Origin: Emydura subglobosa
Taxonomy: Eukaryota > Chordata > Testudines > Chelidae
Direction: 5' to 3'
DNA length: 64,000 nt
Assembly (NCBI GenBank): GCA_007922225.1
Contig: ML680086.1
Location: 7,138,065 to 7,202,064 of the forward strand
In this document: piece by piece, positions 12,601 to 23,174 of the stretch
Layout of the letters: the number at the start of each line of letters is the position of its first letter
How positions within the stretch are numbered: position 1 is the stretch's first letter
Notes under the pieces: model-generated
The model's input: only the letters and a program-made list of their open reading frames with translations
Told to the model about the DNA's origin: nothing
Database searches by the model: none
Position numbers and translations under genes: made by a program

Positions 12601-14090
12601 ATCTGGGTAGTGAATGGGAAGACTGCTTGGGGCAGTTTGTACAGAAAGACTTTGTTACCTGGAGGGCCATGAAGGCAGAGTGCCTGGTGACTCCGAGAGA
12701 GGCAGCAAGGCACACAACGAGCGGCAGAAGGGGGTATCGGAGCTGGAAAGAGCTAATTGGCAGAGCAACCAGGAGGAGGTGCCCTTGTGGTGAGTGTACC
12801 CTGTGGCAGCTGCCTTCTCTCTGTAGAGGGCCGTCCTTAGGCCCCTGTGAGCCCCCAACTACACTGATCAGCCTCTAACTGCATGCACAAAACGCCTTCC
12901 CATGGCACATGAAAGCTCTGCAGTATTTTGGTACAATATCACTACTTCCCCCTGAGGGCCAGTTCCATCCAAACCGAGAGGAATCACCCTGCAGTGATGG
13001 AGGGTCTCCCATCTCCAGATTCTCCCCATCCAGAGCCTCCTGGTGATAAAGACAATGACACAAAATTGCACCTGAGGATAAGGCAGTAAGGACTGGGCAA
13101 TGAGCTGAGAGCAAGCTGATGAAAAGCAGCTCAAGCTTCATATTTGTAATTAAACACGCTGCCCAAAGGGGATTCGGGTGTCTCGAGCTTTGTAGCTTCT
13201 GTGTAATTAGAGCCCAAACATTTTACTGAGCCTGCGATAGGATGAGGCCTGTTCTTACTGATGGCTGGACACCCCCATTACTGCATAAGCCTGGATGATG
13301 GTCTAAATACTCCCCTCTTCTAAGCCTGAAAAGCAGGCTGGGCTTCTCCTGCTATTGCATCGCTTCTGTTCCTGGCCAGGCGGTAGCCTAGAAATGCTGG
13401 GGTAGTGTGACCATGAAAAATGAGGAAGCCTCAGCGAGGTGGTTTGTGAACTTCTACAAGAGCTTGGCTGGGGTAACAGCAAGGGCTCCTTATTGCTCTT
13501 AAATGATGCCCCCCACCCCACCCATTACTGGCTACGTCTCTGCTGAGAGAACCTGTTTCAGAGAGGGAGAACCTGAATGTCACCAGCAGTCGCCAGAGAA
13601 AATTAAAGCCCCGTCCACCCCACAAATACCACTGCAGGTTTTAACCAGTTCGCATCTGCCCTGGGTGCAACACACCTGGTGGAGTTGTAGACACAGCCGC
13701 TTCAGCCACCAGCTATTCTCTTGAGTTCCCACCCAGCATGATGCCTGAGTCTGCTTGCACTAGGGCACTGTGGGGAAAAATGTGGGCAGCTATCCCATAG
13801 TACCTCCACAGGAGAGATGCATACAGAGCGGCGCCAGCAGCACGTGGTACTGCGCGTTCTTGGCTGTCCTGCGCGACAGCGTGCTGAGTGGGTGACACTA
13901 GCCATGTCAGCTACATGGCTGGGAAAGGAAGCGTGGCGTTGCCTGTGACCAGACTGCAGCCTCTCGCCGGCCTCCGCCTTGGGCAGGGGTGAGGTGCCAG
14001 AAGCCTTAGCTAAACAAAGCATGGCTACAGCTAGTTACAAACTCAGTGAGACATTGTGGCCACCAATAATGAGGCACCGAAGCAAGGTGA
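9623..14090. other. Unassigned stretch downstream of the IL-17-like gene
   Basis: Contains a MIR-like piece at about 11,535-11,640 ('gtctgggttccagtgctggctc'). The 12,250-12,880 segment is purine-rich and may be an LTR-like repeat. No exon is supported. Longer frames, for example near 11,438-11,947, overlap on both strands and show no domain. Confidence 0.3.
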
Positions 14091-14096
14091 GTAACA

Positions 14097-14102
14097 TTTA
14101 TT
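14097..14102 (-). promoter_or_regulatory. Polyadenylation signal of the IL-17-like gene (AATAAA, minus strand)
   Basis: TTTATT on the plus strand reads AATAAA on the minus strand, about 1 kb after the IL-17-like stop codon. It is the first canonical hexamer I noticed in that direction, so the 3' UTR would be about 990 bases. Confidence 0.4.
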
Positions 14103-15089
14103 AGCGGAGAGGACTAGCAATAAGATCTTCCCTGGGCTGATGTTACCTCACAGCCCAGTTCTGTGGACACCTGCCATGGGGGGAAATGAGTTCACCCTGG
14201 ATAGGAAGCCATCTCCCCCTCCTGCCTTCTGGCAGCCTCCAAGGACAGAGCGGCAGGACTGCAGCTAGGGCCAGGGCGTGACGCTATCTCTTCCCTTACT
14301 AAAGACCAACCAATGGTGCTGCTGCTTTGAAGCGCACTTATGCCAAACGCACCAGCTCACTGCGGCCACGCAGCAGGGTTTGCATGGACTGCTGCCACGC
14401 ACAGCGGGTTTGTCTTTTAAACCAGCGCACAAGGGTTTACGTGGCTGCTAATGGGGCCTCGTCCGTTCACATCTGACTATGAATCGAGCATTCCCAAAGG
14501 CCGGGATGTTGCTAACCGACTAGTGCACCTCAGCCCACTTGCTCCACTTCTCTCCAGGCTGCAAAGACATTTCCGACAACGGCACCGCTACAGTCCGAAG
14601 TGGAATCTGCTGCTCGTGTCCATCCCAGCAAAGGATCTCCCTTCTCTGCAGAACCCGTGAGAAGCAAAAGGGGGCATGTTGCTATCGGTGTCCTCTGAAG
14701 CTGTGTGTGACCATGAACTGGGGCACTCAACCATTGCCTGGGCGAGGGCCACGTGGGCAGCCTGCCCTGTGGAGAAGTCACTCAGGAGAAAACCAGGTTA
14801 GCAATGGGACTGGCCACTGGAAAGGCCCCTGTAGAGTGCGCTACAGGTGAGCGGCTGTAGCGGAGGGTGTGGTGCATGTGCTGGCCCTTAGATGGGTATC
14901 CATGAGATCGCCGTGGTACTTCCTCTGTCTCTCTCCAGGGACACTACCCGAGCCAGCCCTGGGTCCTGGGGCTCCAGCGTTCATTCTGCTCCCCCGTGTA
15001 ATGACTGTGGCAGTGCTGTGTTGGCAGGGGCAGTGACACAGGCTGCAGCGTGATGGCCACGGGCGAAAGCATTTTGCAGCTGTTGCCTG

Positions 15090-15312
15090 TCAAGGAAAAC
15101 TGCAAATGCAAAACTGAGCGACTTGCAGGAGGCTGGGCTGGTAAACGTACTGACCTGCCTCACACTGGCCGGATTTCTGCAGCACCGGCACCTCCTGGTA
15201 AAAGGGCTCGCTCCGCACAGACCTGTCCTCCTTCTGGTCTATCAGGCAGCCCTCACATAGGCAGTACGCTTCCACCATCCTCCGGGGATACCGGCGGGGG
15301 TCTTCGTTGACT
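15090..15312 (-). CDS. IL-17-like gene, terminal coding exon (cystine-knot region)
   Basis: Acceptor 'ctcaacag' precedes 15,312. The exon gives one base to the split Arg codon, then 73 residues and a TGA at 15,090-15,092. It encodes NEDPRRYP, the CLCEGC block, a conserved-looking SEPFYQEVPVL strand and the closing FCICSFP. Human IL-17A has the matching blocks NEDPERYP, C....C and VGCTCV. The frame stays open across a GTCAGT at 15,149-15,154 that could be mistaken for a donor; the cysteines beyond it show it is not used. Confidence 0.92.
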
Positions 15313-16351
15313 CTGTTGAGACAAAGGGGATTAATGAGGTCACCTAATAAAATAGAGCGGTGGCACTTGAGCTAGGGGTGGAAAGGGTTAATAGTGCTGC
15401 TCCTCCCTCCCACCCCTGCCATGTGTGGCGCTGCACTGACATTCAGGAGCTGATTGGTGGTGGCTGGGCAGTGTTCGACTGAGCTCACAGGTGGGAAACT
15501 GAGGCACAGAGTGGGACAAATGCCACAGTGTCACTAACCAGTCAGCACTACCATGGTGCCTGCGGTGCATGGCAGTCCGGTCCCCGCTGCCGTGTTCAGC
15601 ACGACCTGTGATTAAAAAATGGCCCTATGAACCTGAGCCAGCAACAGCTCGATGGGGTGTAGGCTGTAGCTATTGGCAGCACTCCCATGTCTTGGTTAGT
15701 TTCCTTCCCCGGGGTGTCCGACTGCGAAGTGCAGTATGCCCCTGGAATGTGTCGAGATGCTTTTAAGAGGGACATGTTCTAGATGTGCCACGGAGAGTGA
15801 TAATTAATCCTGCAGAACCAGCCATCCACCCTCTCGAGGGGAGGAGGTGGGTCAGAGAAAGGAAATGCCGTGCCACCCTGGAGAGAGATGGGGGTGGGGT
15901 GTTTCCACGTTCTGAAGCCCAGCGGCAGTGCCTGAACCCAGACGCCCTTTGCTCCTCTGTCCGCGGCTTACCTGTACGCCCACGGTGAGGTGCTCACATC
16001 CTGGAAGCGGGACGAGGTCTGGCTGACGTTTACCGGGCATGACTTCAGGGCCTGGCCGGGTAAAACAGCCTCCGTTGGAGCCAGTAAGCCAACACCTGGA
16101 GCAAGATGGCGGCTGAGCATGGATTGTAGTTCTGCATCGGAGGGTTCCTGGCAGGGAATGTGGGCACCGAGCGTCTGGCCGACAGCTAAGCACAGCAGGA
16201 TCTGGGCAGCCAATTCCACCTGCTGAACAAATACATGGTGGAAAGTGACTTCGCTTGGACACGATCAGATAAGGTCCACGGGAGCTGCTTTGTTCAGCAG
16301 CCAGGCAGGGGCCTGCTGCATCACCTGAAGGTGCTCTCCCTTCCTGGGCAT
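15090..16351 (-). CDS. IL-17 family cytokine gene (IL-17A/F-like with B/D-like cysteine pattern)
   Basis: This gene encodes a small secreted cytokine. IL-17 proteins act outside the cell as dimers on IL-17 receptors and switch on NF-kB and MAPK-driven inflammatory and epithelial defence genes. Counting from the GTG codon at 16,219 the product has 156 residues. Residues 5-19 are a hydrophobic leader, and an N-V-S glycosylation site is at 64. The family block STSPWAYR is at 76-83, NEDPRRYP at 85-92 and CLCEGC at 100-105. The terminal CIC is at 151-153. The knot cysteines C100, C105, C151 and C153 are all present, with extra C61, C102 and C133. Exon 15,972-16,219 ends AG|gtaagc and joins 15,312 (acag|AGTC), rebuilding the Arg codon exactly. 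The GTG is not a usual animal start, so a short first exon is needed; the ATG at 16,349-16,351 is the best candidate. Which IL-17 paralogue this is cannot be decided by eye. Confidence 0.9.
15475..15560 (-). repeat. MIR-like SINE in the IL-17-like intron
   Basis: 'gtgggaaactgaggcacaga' and 'gccacagtgtcactaaccag' are the reverse complement of the MIR 'cctcagtttcc' and 'tgtgac...' region. It lies inside the 659-bp intron between 15,312 and 15,972. Confidence 0.5.
15972..16219 (-). CDS. IL-17-like gene, middle coding exon (signal peptide to SPW block)
   Basis: 82 codons plus AG, ending in the donor GTAAGC. It encodes the hydrophobic leader (ILLCLAVGQTLGA), a variable N-terminal arm with C61 and the N64 glycosylation site, and the STSPWAYR block at the exon border. 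An intron right after SPW-x-x-R is typical of IL-17 genes. The 5' border is a good acceptor (ttgttcagcag) directly before GTG, in phase 0. Confidence 0.88.
16325..16351 (-). CDS. Candidate first coding exon of the IL-17-like gene
   Basis: ATG followed by eight codons (MPRKGEHLQ) ends at CAG|GTGATG. A 105-bp intron (16,220-16,324) would then join it in phase 0 to the GTG at 16,219, giving a 165-residue product. Human IL17A also splits its leader after about nine residues (MTPGKTSLV), which is why I propose it. The donor and the ATG context are weak and the intron is very short. A more distant first exon is possible. Confidence 0.35.
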
Positions 16352-16421
16352 TCAGGAGCTTTTGAGGATCTAAACTACAGTCTCCTTAGGCTCCTAGCAA
16401 ACAGCCACGGGGAATCTTGCT

Positions 16422-16436
16422 CCTAAGTCACTTAGG
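16422..16436. promoter_or_regulatory. Perfect 15-bp palindrome with an AP-1-like core
   Basis: CCTAAGTCACTTAGG reads the same on both strands around its central base. It contains TGACTTA, one base from the AP-1 site TGACTCA. It lies about 70 bases upstream of the candidate ATG of the IL-17-like gene, where a promoter-proximal element could be. Function is inference only. Confidence 0.25.
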
Positions 16437-17157
16437 CACGTTTGAAAGTGTTGCCTACACTGAGCTGCAGTGGAGGGCAGGAAGGGGTAGGTTGCCCTGG
16501 CCAGGTCTCGGCTAAGATGGGGTACAGAGAGCTGTGGGCGTTCTTTGCCCCTAGGCTGCCATCTGCAAATGCAACCTCCTGTTCATCCTCCGGCTGTCTA
16601 ATAAATAGCTTGATCCACACAGGTCCTCGGACCCCCTCCCAGCCTTGGGCCACGATGACAACTGGCCATTTAGTCCCCCACTGCAGAAGTGGCTGTGGCT
16701 TTACACAGAGATAGCAAATGCCTGTTGGTTGGCTGGCTGATGTGATTTTTTTTTTTGTTTTTTTTTGTTTGGTTTCCATAAATTTTTCAGTGGGCCTCTG
16801 GGTGTTTCATTTTCATAATGAAACCAGGCCAGTTTCAGCCGGTGTCAGGTTTGGCTCCGGAAACTCGGCCTGGCTCTGGCTGATCTGACCCGACTTGACA
16901 AGTTATAGGCCTGGGCCATGTTAGCTGGGAGAGCTCCCTAACACGAACGGGGATGGGTGCTTCTGGTCCCACAGGGACCTGACCAAGCCAAGGTGCTGAT
17001 CAAAATGAAACTTAATTGGAGGAGAGGGAGGTGAACCCCTGCTTTACTTAAACAAGTGGAGCGGGAACGAGCAAAGATCCCAGTGCGGGCCGGGTCTTGT
17101 GTGCGGTGACGATCAGCTGTACGAGCACTCGTGTGACACTACCAGATCACTGCTTGC
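16437..17157. other. Region upstream of the IL-17-like gene, no exon seen
   Basis: Holds a T-rich tract at about 16,746-16,769. On the minus strand a TATTTATT lies near 16,597-16,606, roughly 250 bases before the candidate ATG; it is a weak TATA candidate. No further exon or clear repeat was found. Confidence 0.3.
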
Positions 17158-18480
17158 TTTCCACTGCACATGTCCCAAGTAGCAATTGTGACGCTGTCTG
17201 GATGAGGGGGACCATTTATGATATTATTTAACATCAACATTTCAAAATTACAATAATTCAGACGGGATAGACCATGTCAGGTACCATTAGAAAGGTTAGA
17301 ATTTGCTAAGGATGATGATATTGTTTGTGTTTGGGTCATATTTGTATTGGAAGTACGGGTATGTTTGATGTATCGGTATTTCAACTTGTGCTGTGTTTCT
17401 GGGCGACTCCCCAGACAGGATGGCAGCAGCAATAAACTGCTTAATGGCCCATTAGGGGAACCCAAAGTTACAATAAACCCAGGGAAAGAACCCAGGGGCC
17501 ACACCTTATGAGTCACCAGGACTTGCCCAGGTGACCCTGGAGTTCCATTTTATTTCTGTAAAAACGAGAGTTGTGTGTCACTTTAAAGATTAACAAATGT
17601 AATTGTTGTAGGCATAAGCTTTTGTGAGACTCAGCTTTTAAAAATAAAAGAAAGCTTATGCCTACAAAAATTACATTTGTTAGTCTTTAAAGTGACACAC
17701 AACTCTCGTTGTTTTTACTGTATACAGACTAACACGGCTACCCCTCTGGAACCATTTTATTTCTGTAAATTTCCACAAGCAGCCTGGCAAAGGAACAGAA
17801 ACAGCAGCTGCACCCCCAGCCACCCATATTGTCTTCAGTCTTCTTCCTGCTTCCCACCTAAGGCTCAATATCAACTCAGCTGCTACTGAAGCCATAATTG
17901 TGAAACAAAGGACTGAGAGACCCATCCAGGTGGGATTGGATGTACACCAGAGGGACTGTACAAGCCTGCAAACTCCATGATTCTACTGAACACTTGGTAC
18001 ATATGGACTTACAAATCATTTGTATGTATGTGATTGCTTTAATCACTTAACACCTCTCACCTACTTTATTTCTTGCCTTTTATAATAAATCTTTAGTTTT
18101 AGTTACTGATTGGCTGGCAGCGTGGTATTTTGGGTAAGATCCAAATTCATATTGAGCTGTTAATGTGGCTGACTCTGTGGGGTCAGGAGAACTTTTTGGT
18201 AAAGAGCATAGAGTTTTAAATAACTGGTCTCTTTACTGGACCTAGTGGCTGATTGAGAGTCAGACTGAAATGCAATAAAGGGGGCTGTGTATACTTTTGT
18301 GTTAGCTTCTTGACAACCAGTATAGGGAATCAGAAGCACTGTTTGTAGCTGGTTGGGAAGTCTGACTTCAGTGTCACCCACCAGTGCTGGGTGAATCTGC
18401 TCTCCTTTTGCAGCTTGCCCTGACCGTGGCATTTTCAGGTGGTCTACCCTAGGCATGGACAGGTCACAGCAGTAAAGAGG
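17158..18480. repeat. Probable interspersed repeat, split by a SINE insertion
   Basis: The stretch from 'acgctgtctggatgagg' onward ('cagacgggatagaccatg', 'tggcagcagcaataaactgc') to about 18,480 looks like a long non-coding reptile repeat of LTR or DNA type. I know the style but not the name. It is interrupted at 17,563-17,751 by a SINE with a clear target duplication. Ends are not defined. Confidence 0.35.
17563..17751. mobile_element. Inverted-duplicate SINE with 18-bp target site duplication
   Basis: Two copies of the same SINE tail face each other: 'gagttgtgtgtcactttaaa' on the left (from 17,568) and its reverse complement on the right (to about 17,708). The arms are about 60 bp with only two or three mismatches and a roughly 30-bp spacer. 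The right side ends in 'agactaacacggctacccct'. The whole is flanked by the 18-bp direct repeat ccattttatttctgtaaa at 17,545-17,562 and 17,752-17,769. The target duplication shows it entered as one unit, and the RNA would fold into a long hairpin. Confidence 0.75.
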
Positions 18481-21400
18481 GGACAGAAATACAGATGAGC
18501 TGTGCTAGGGAGGGGGATTTTCCTTAGCTAAATACAAGTGTCTCAGTGTTTTGTGGCATCTGTGTGTCTATAAAGGCAGGCAGTGCGAGGGGATGGGCAG
18601 AGAGGCCCTTTTGTCTGAGCACAGAAGGGGGTTTCCTCAGTTGATCCAGGCACAGAGCAGATCAGATAGCACTGGGGGGAGGGGGAGAGACGCTGCAGGG
18701 CATTTCCTTATCGCAGTGCAGTGAACTGGTCCGGCTCTGAATGGAATTTGCATGTCCAAAGTGTATTTCCTGGAATCGGAACAGGTTGCAGGTGGCTTGT
18801 CAGTTGCATTAATTTCTCTACCTCTGCTCTACGGGTCTGATCTTGCCCTCTCTTTAAGTCAATGTGAGGTTTGCATTGATTTTGGTTGAAGCAGTATTTA
18901 CAGGCAGGGGGGAAGAGGAGGCTAGCACACGAGGGATATTGAGGAGGTAACTTTGTTCAAGGGCTGCAGTGGGGGCCAGCCCCTGGATAGGGGATGAAAG
19001 GCAGGATGGGCTGGCTGCAAGTTGCCCCTCCATTAATAATCCGGGTGGTCCAGTGATGAGGGGAGTAGTTCTCAGGAGATGTAGGGGGTTAGCCCTGGCT
19101 TTGCCACTGGCTTGCTGGGGGACTGTGGGCAAGTCCCTTCTACACCCCAGGCCTCTAGGGGGCTAATGATCCTGGCCTTTGAAACTTCCAAGTGACTGTG
19201 CTGTGTGAGAGAGAGGGATTATAAAGAAGGCATTTGCCCCAGTGGCTGTGCTGCTGGGGAAGCTGATGGATGAGCTGCATTCATCTTCCTCCCTCTAGGG
19301 GAAGGTTCTCAGTGGGGCTCTGCTCTCTTCTGGACAAACTGCCCATTGACACTTGGAGGAATCACACGCCTACGGAGGGGACAAGAGCTCTGTCGGTAAT
19401 TCCCAGCCTTCACTGGCCGGCCGGCCGGCCTTTGATGGCGAGGCACCAGATGCTGAAGCTGGCATGTGTCACTGCTGCAGAAAGATGCGGCCGTTTTCTC
19501 AGCCAGCCTTCATGGTGAGATCCAGGGCTGCAGAGCTGGGATGGGCCCTTCGCCGTCTGCTGTGCCCGCTTCATTGGATCTGCCTGCCTGCCTAGCCAAC
19601 GGGGCAGCAGCCCAGTCCTGCGCTGTACTTTTCACCACACGGGGCATCTACTAGTAGGAGAGGTTTCCCACTCGCTGAGCCCGCAGGGTCATGTTGGCTG
19701 AATTCACTGAGCGGCTTGAATTCCAATCTTGCACTTCATCAGCTGGGCTGCAAATTCCTGCTGGTGAATTCCCCTGGGCTTCGCCCACTTGGGTCCCATT
19801 TCATGGTCAGGAAGGCTGTGTAATGGGCTGGAGCGGCAGCTTCACTTATGAATCTCATTCATGCAGCATTTGCTGAGTCACCTGCTGAATTGCTGTGCGA
19901 AGCGTTGCGTGTTCCCATACCTGTGTGCCTCGCTTTGTGGCCCTCGGGCGTGGCGGGTTCAAACCCCAGGGTGGGATTTTGGCTTGTATCCATAACCACA
20001 CCCCGATCAAGCCTTGTGCCATGCTGGGGGAAATGATGCATCGCTAAAGGTTCTGCCCTTCAGAGCATAGCCCAGTGATGAATCTTCTCCCCCCCCCCAG
20101 TGGCAGCTGTCTCTAGCAGAGCAGCTAACTTACACTGCAGGACACAGAAAACAAAGCTGCAAGAGTTGCACAGCGGCATGCACTCTGAGAGGCATCCCTA
20201 TTGTTTCATTCTGACCTTAACTATTATTTTCATAAGCCCCCCTCCATAACTACACAAGCAACCAGCAAGGTGGTGCTGTCCCAGCTCCGTGCAATGATTG
20301 CTGCTCTGGGGTGGGTGACTTGCTAAGGCATTAGGCTGCCTAGTTTCACCAGCTGATGGCTGCTGATCTTATTTGCCAGCTGAGGCAGCCATGTTCTAGC
20401 AGCTGTGTGAGGGAGGATCCCTCTGGAGACAGTTCGTAGGAGACAATGTTTTAGGCTGAAGTTTCAAAGCAGACTAAGGGAGTCAAGCACCCAAATCCTG
20501 TTGAAAGTCCGTGGGTAATTAACTCTCCTAGGGCCCCTCTGAAAATCCCAACTCTAAAGAATAATTCCATTTGCATTTGCTGTGGTGTTCTATACACACT
20601 CGCCTCCACGCATTTCACCTGTGCACTGTTTCACACTACATTCACTCTGTGCTCTGGTTCACACACTATGCCCACCATGTGAACTGGCTATTTGCGCTCT
20701 GACTTAGATTAGCAAGGGGCAGTGGTATTTACTGGTTTAAAAGTTGCAAAGAAAACCCCCCCATCTCAACTTGTCATTCCTGTGGTGCTTGAGGTCTGCT
20801 AGAATTAGAATTAACAGAGCAATAGTTCACAACCTAGACACCCCTGGGAACCCATTGATCTGCTTCTCCTTCTCCCAGGGGGAAGGGGAGTGTCACAGAA
20901 ATGGGATGAAAGTGACCCATGACAGCTGCTCAGGACACAAAGATAATATGTGGGATAAATGTGAGATCTCCTAGGGTGAGAGATCCTCAAAGGCATCACA
21001 CATCTGTACAGCACTTCCTTTGCCCCCTCACCTTTGGGGTGAAAGGCAGCAGAATCGCTCATTCCTGCAGCGTTATGGGGAATGCTGCCATTCATTACAT
21101 TGGCAGCTGGCTCAGGGCTTTGCAGCAATGGCAAAATGACCCCAGAGTTGAGGAAAGAAAGTGAAGAAGAATGTCAAATGCCAGTGGAAATGCCAAGGGT
21201 GTCTCAGGTCAGAGAGTAACTCTCCAGGTTGCAGGGACAGTCAGAGAGAGCAACTCTTCACCCAGGGCCAGCCTCTGAGCCCCCTCCCTTACTCTGAGTA
21301 GCACCTTATCTCATGAAAGTCAGTGGGCAATTTGTGGGCTAAGCACTACTCCACTGGACTAAAGGGGCCAGAATCTGCCTGATGGGCCTTCCTGTTCTTT

Positions 21401-22200
21401 ACACCTGCTACCTGAAAAGGACACTAGCTCCATGGGCCCTGACCTCTGCTGATAATGATCTCCCCATTAAATGGAAAGCTCTGACCAGCAAAGTCAGGGG
21501 AGTTTCCCTCTATCTTATCTTCCCTAGGGGCTATTTCACTCTTCAATGCACCCTATTAAGGCTGGCTTATTAATAGGAAAACAACACCAGTGCTCCTGCC
21601 ATGTGGGAGAGAACAGGGGGACCCTGGAATGAGGGTAGGGGGGCTCCCAGAGCCTCAGCAGAGGGGAGAGGGAGAAGGTGGAAATGCAGGGAAGGGGAGA
21701 CACTCTTATTCCTAAACACTTACCCCATCCCTTTTGGAGCTGAAGTTTAGTGGGTGGGAATGTCAGTGTAATTTGCAAAGATTTCGGATGATGCAGTGCA
21801 GGGGATCCCAGCTACTCACCTTTAGCTGCATGATTGTTTCCAGCTTAGTCGATTTCACACGGACGTGGGAGGGGGGGAAGGGTTCCTCTGTCCCTCTGAG
21901 AGACTGGTCAACAGAAGGCCAGGAGCACCGGGACGTTGTGAAGGTGACCCCACCGGGCTAGGCTGGAATGAGACGTTCAGAAGGTGAGGAGGCTGAAAAG
22001 AAAATCTCTTTGCTGATTTCTTTGTGTCCTTCCCCTTGGGAGCCCTGCCCTCAAACAGGTTCTCACTGCACGTCAGACACGCCTCTCTCTCTGCAGATAC
22101 CTGGCACTGCAACCTGGAACCAGCCATTCATCAGTGGGACTCAATTACTCATTGCTGGGGAATGTGTGTGGATGCCATGGGGCAAAGGGTTAGGGCTGGA
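18481..22200. other. Unassigned stretch with a MIR and low-complexity GGCC repeat
   Basis: A MIR-like SINE is at about 19,045-19,165 ('ctggctttgccactggc', 'ctgtgggcaagtccctt'). A CCGG/GGCC run is at 19,419-19,432, and a fragment related to the 50.9-kb Harbinger-like family is near 20,455-20,570. No exon is supported. Confidence 0.3.
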
Positions 22201-22204
22201 CTGA

Positions 22205-22335
22205 GCAGTTGTCCTGGTATAATCATGTAGGTTAGAGACATGTTTTTGCTTTAACCAAAACAGTTATACCAGTACAGCCGCCCATGTGGATGCAGTCGTG
22301 CCGGTATCAAGGTATCTTATACTGGTATAGATTCC
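22205..22335. repeat. Short DNA-transposon-like repeat
   Basis: Inverted blocks 'cctggtataatcatgtagg' and 'gtatcttatactggtataga' surround a short spacer, in the style of small palindromic MITEs. Family not identified. Confidence 0.35.
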
Positions 22336-22642
22336 GAAGGTGGCCACTCAGGTGTTCCCGGAATACCAGGCATTCCAGCACTTCTGGGAACAGCGTGACC
22401 CCACCCCACCGCCAGCATGAACTCACACACATGCAGTGCGAGGTCACGCTGGGGCGGCTGGAGTGTCACACTCTTCCAAAGGGCATCCACCGGCCGATCC
22501 CGGACAAAACCACAGCCAGTTTCATCCCAATAGCGGGCTGGGAACAAAGCAGCTAAAAAGAGGCCCCTCTGGTATAAAACCAGACAAATGGCATCCTAGT
22601 GATTCCCTGTCCCACTGTTCGGGATGCACCTGGGAGAACTGC

Positions 22643-23174
22643 GGGTGTGGCTACACTGCAAAAAAACCCACAGCAGCAAGTCTCAGAGCCTGGGTCAACT
22701 GACTCAGGCCCATGGGGCTCATGCTGTGGGGCTAAAAATAGCAGTGTAGAGGTTCCTGCTTGGAGCACAGCCCAGGCTCTGAGGCCCTAGCATGGCCTCC
22801 TGTCCCTTATTCCAAGGAATGGCCCTGGACCCTTTAAACGTTATATCGATGGTGATGATAATTGCGTTGTACACTTGAGGGCAGCAGAAACGTGCGCTTG
22901 AGAGAAACAGACGTGTTCTGCTAAGGGAAATGGTGTTTCCCTAAAAACTCCCTTAAAAGAAAGCGTTGTCCCTTATTTTTCATTTTGTTTTCCCTTATTT
23001 CCATCCAACAAGGTGGTCACCTTACTTACTCCCTGGCACGGTCTCAGAGCCCAGCTCCAGCCTGAGTGAGAACGTCCACACTGCTATTTTTACCCCCGTC
23101 ATGTGAGCCTGATTCAGTTGACCTGAGCTCCGAGGCTCACGTCTGTGGGATGTGTTTGGCAGTGTAGACACATC
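22643..23174. mobile_element. Palindromic MITE with a nested insertion in its centre
   Basis: Ends 'gggtgtggctacactgc' and 'ggcagtgtagacacatcc' are inverted. The arms (22,685-22,790 and about 23,040-23,150) mirror each other: 'gctaaaaatagcagtgtaga' faces 'ccacactgctatttttaccc'. Between them about 240 bases (22,795-23,035) are unrelated, with several 'cccttatt' motifs, and look like a later insertion at the hairpin tip. Confidence 0.6.

Noticed and set aside
15149..15154. GTCAGT as a splice donor in the IL-17-like last exon
   Set aside because: The frame continues beyond it with the two expected knot cysteines (C151, C153) and then stops, so the exon is terminal.
16217..16219. GTG as the true start codon of the IL-17-like protein
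   Set aside because: Animal genes rarely start at GTG, and it follows a good splice acceptor; a separate first exon is more likely.
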